64,000 nt of DNA from Candidatus Planktophila sp. (GTDB lineage: Bacteria > Actinomycetota > Actinomycetes > Nanopelagicales > Nanopelagicaceae), in the NCBI GenBank assembly GCA_017858325.1, contig JAFMBT010000007.1, positions 1-64,000 of the forward strand, in the 5' to 3' direction. This document shows, one piece after another, positions 62,956-64,000 of this stretch. Positions within the stretch are counted from its first letter, which is position 1, and every line of letters starts with the position of its first letter. A program made the position numbers and the translations under genes. A model generated the notes under the pieces. That model saw nothing but the letters and a program-made list of their open reading frames with translations. It did not search any database and was not told where the DNA came from.

Positions 62956-64000
62956 ATAACGGGCCACTCATTGTTCAAAGCGATAAGACCCTTCTCTTAG
63001 ATATTGATCACCCAGATTCGGTTGAATGCCGTAGAGCAATTGCACCTTTTGCAGAGCTTGAACGATCACCAGAACATATCCATACCTATCGACTTACCAA
63101 TCTTGGGTTATGGAATGCCCGAGCCGCTGGCCATGATGCTGAATTAGTTATCGATACCCTAATTAAATATTCTCGCTACGCGGTTCCGCACTCAATTCTT
63201 ATCGATGTTGCAGAGACTATGTCCCGATACGGTCGTCTGCGTCTTGAAGCAGATCCAATTCATGGACTTATTCTCGTTACGACAGATTCAGCAGTTCTGG
63301 AAGAGGTAATTCGGGCAAAGAAAATTGCACCGTTACTCGGCCCACGCATCGATAAAGAGACCATTGCCGTACACCCAAGCCAACGTGGTGCTATTAAGCA
63401 ATCATTGCTACGTCTTGGGTGGCCGGCTGAAGATTTCGCAGGATATGTAGATGGTCAGGCGCATGAGATTGCACTTAAAGAAGATGGATGGAAGATTCGC
63501 CCATATCAAGAACTTGCCGCGGAAGGATTTTGGCATGGTGGCTCTGGCGTTGTCGTTCTTCCTTGTGGAGCAGGAAAAACCATCGTGGGCGCAGCCGCTA
63601 TGGCGCATGCAAAGGCAACAACCTTGATTTTGGTAACAAATACAGTTGCCGCACGTCAGTGGCGTGATGAATTGCTTCGCCGAACAACTCTCAATGAAGA
63701 TGAGATCGGTGAGTATTCAGGTGCGAAGAAAGAAATTCGTCCCGTCACTATCGCCACCTATCAAGTGATGACAAAGAAAAAGAATGGCGTATACGCACAC
63801 CTTGATCTCTTTGATACCCACGACTGGGGATTAATCATCTATGACGAGGTGCACCTATTACCCGCGCCAATTTTTAGGTTTACCGCCGATATCCAATCGC
63901 GCCGAAGACTTGGATTGACTGCCACCTTGGTGCGCGAAGATGGAATGGAAGGTGAGGTTTTCTCACTTATCGGCCCTAAGCGATTTGATGTACCTTGGAA
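62952..64000 (+). CDS. XPB-type DNA helicase, partial at window edge
   Basis: This reading frame runs off the window and so is missing from the ORF track. The 349 residues visible begin MNNGPLIVQSDKTLLLDIDH. The N-terminal domain has ERSPEHIHTYRLTNLGLWNARAAG. The helicase core starts with IRPYQELAAEGFWHGGSGV, Walker A LPCGAGKTIVG near residue 205, the DEVH box in IIYDEVHLLPAPIF near 298 and RLGLTATLVREDG. It is a superfamily 2 ATP-dependent 3'-5' helicase like mycobacterial XPB. The ATG overlaps the peptidase stop as ATGA. Confidence 0.94.
   Translation, partial: MNNGPLIVQSDKTLLLDIDHPDSVECRRAIAPFAELERSPEHIHTYRLTNLGLWNARAAGHDAELVIDTLIKYSRYAVPHSILIDVAETMSRYGRLRLEADPIHGLILVTTDSAVLEEVIRAKKIAPLLGPRIDKETIAVHPSQRGAIKQSLLRLGWPAEDFAGYVDGQAHEIALKEDGWKIRPYQELAAEGFWHGGSGVVVLPCGAGKTIVGAAAMAHAKATTLILVTNTVAARQWRDELLRRTTLNEDEIGEYSGAKKEIRPVTIATYQVMTKKKNGVYAHLDLFDTHDWGLIIYDEVHLLPAPIFRFTADIQSRRRLGLTATLVREDGMEGEVFSLIGPKRFDVPW

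Noticed and set aside
1-64000. CRISPR arrays, insertion sequences, prophage or integrase genes
   Set aside because: I saw no regularly spaced repeats, transposase or integrase motifs, or terminal inverted repeats anywhere in the window.

Overview
The window looks like a chromosome segment of a streamlined, moderate-GC actinobacterium. My best guess is the freshwater acI lineage (Nanopelagicales, such as Candidatus Planktophila or Nanopelagicus). This is inferred from actinobacterial gene order, menaquinone-linked respiration, base composition that looks below 50% GC by eye, very short intergenic spaces, and many start or stop overlaps. No rRNA, CRISPR array, insertion sequence or phage gene was seen, and no stretch over 300 bases lacks a gene.

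Layout. (1) 1-5.5 kb: tRNA-Met (cut by the edge), tRNA-Thr, a quinone-oxidoreductase-like protein, a CoA-binding protein, MsrB, an amino-acid-type ABC importer and an alpha/beta hydrolase. (2) 5.6-8.5 kb: an IclR regulator, a short-chain dehydrogenase and a WbsX/GH99-like protein, lying against a tRNA-Tyr gene. (3) 8.7-28.8 kb: a large nucleoside uptake and breakdown block. It holds cytidine deaminase, adenosine deaminase, a cytochrome P450, three nucleoside hydrolases, two tandem uridine-phosphorylase-like proteins, DeoC, two aldehyde dehydrogenases (one without a catalytic domain), an MFS transporter, a nucleoside deoxyribosyltransferase-like protein, a queuosine-salvage-like (DUF2419) protein, a complete BMP-type ABC importer, a LacI-type regulator and a ribokinase. 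(4) 28.8-30.2 kb: YajQ and RarD. (5) 30.2-46.2 kb: a complete 14-gene complex I operon (nuoA-N) ending in a polyprenyl diphosphate synthase. (6) 46.2-54.2 kb: menaquinone synthesis (menG/ubiE, menF, menD, menC, menB, menE, menA) plus the biotin transporter BioY. (7) 54.2-58.8 kb: a small membrane protein and a System II cytochrome c maturation operon (phosphatase, ResA, CcdA, ResB, CcsB). (8) 58.8-64 kb: an HAD hydrolase, a helicase-associated protein, an M20 peptidase and the start of an XPB-type helicase.

How the parts fit. The BMP importer and MFS protein would bring in nucleosides. Deaminases, hydrolases and phosphorylases would split them into bases and ribose, ribose-1-phosphate or deoxyribose-1-phosphate. 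Ribokinase and DeoC would feed the sugars to central metabolism, and the aldehyde dehydrogenase could oxidise the acetaldehyde from DeoC. Complex I, menaquinone, its prenyl tail synthase and cytochrome c maturation form the respiratory half of the window.

The most interesting points are the unusual members of the nucleoside block (P450, DUF2419 protein, catalytically incomplete ALDH). Two others are a recurrent TANNNT-N6/N7-ATG arrangement implying leaderless transcripts, and convergent genes that overlap and leave no room for separate terminators. All functions are assigned from reading protein motifs; no database search was run.
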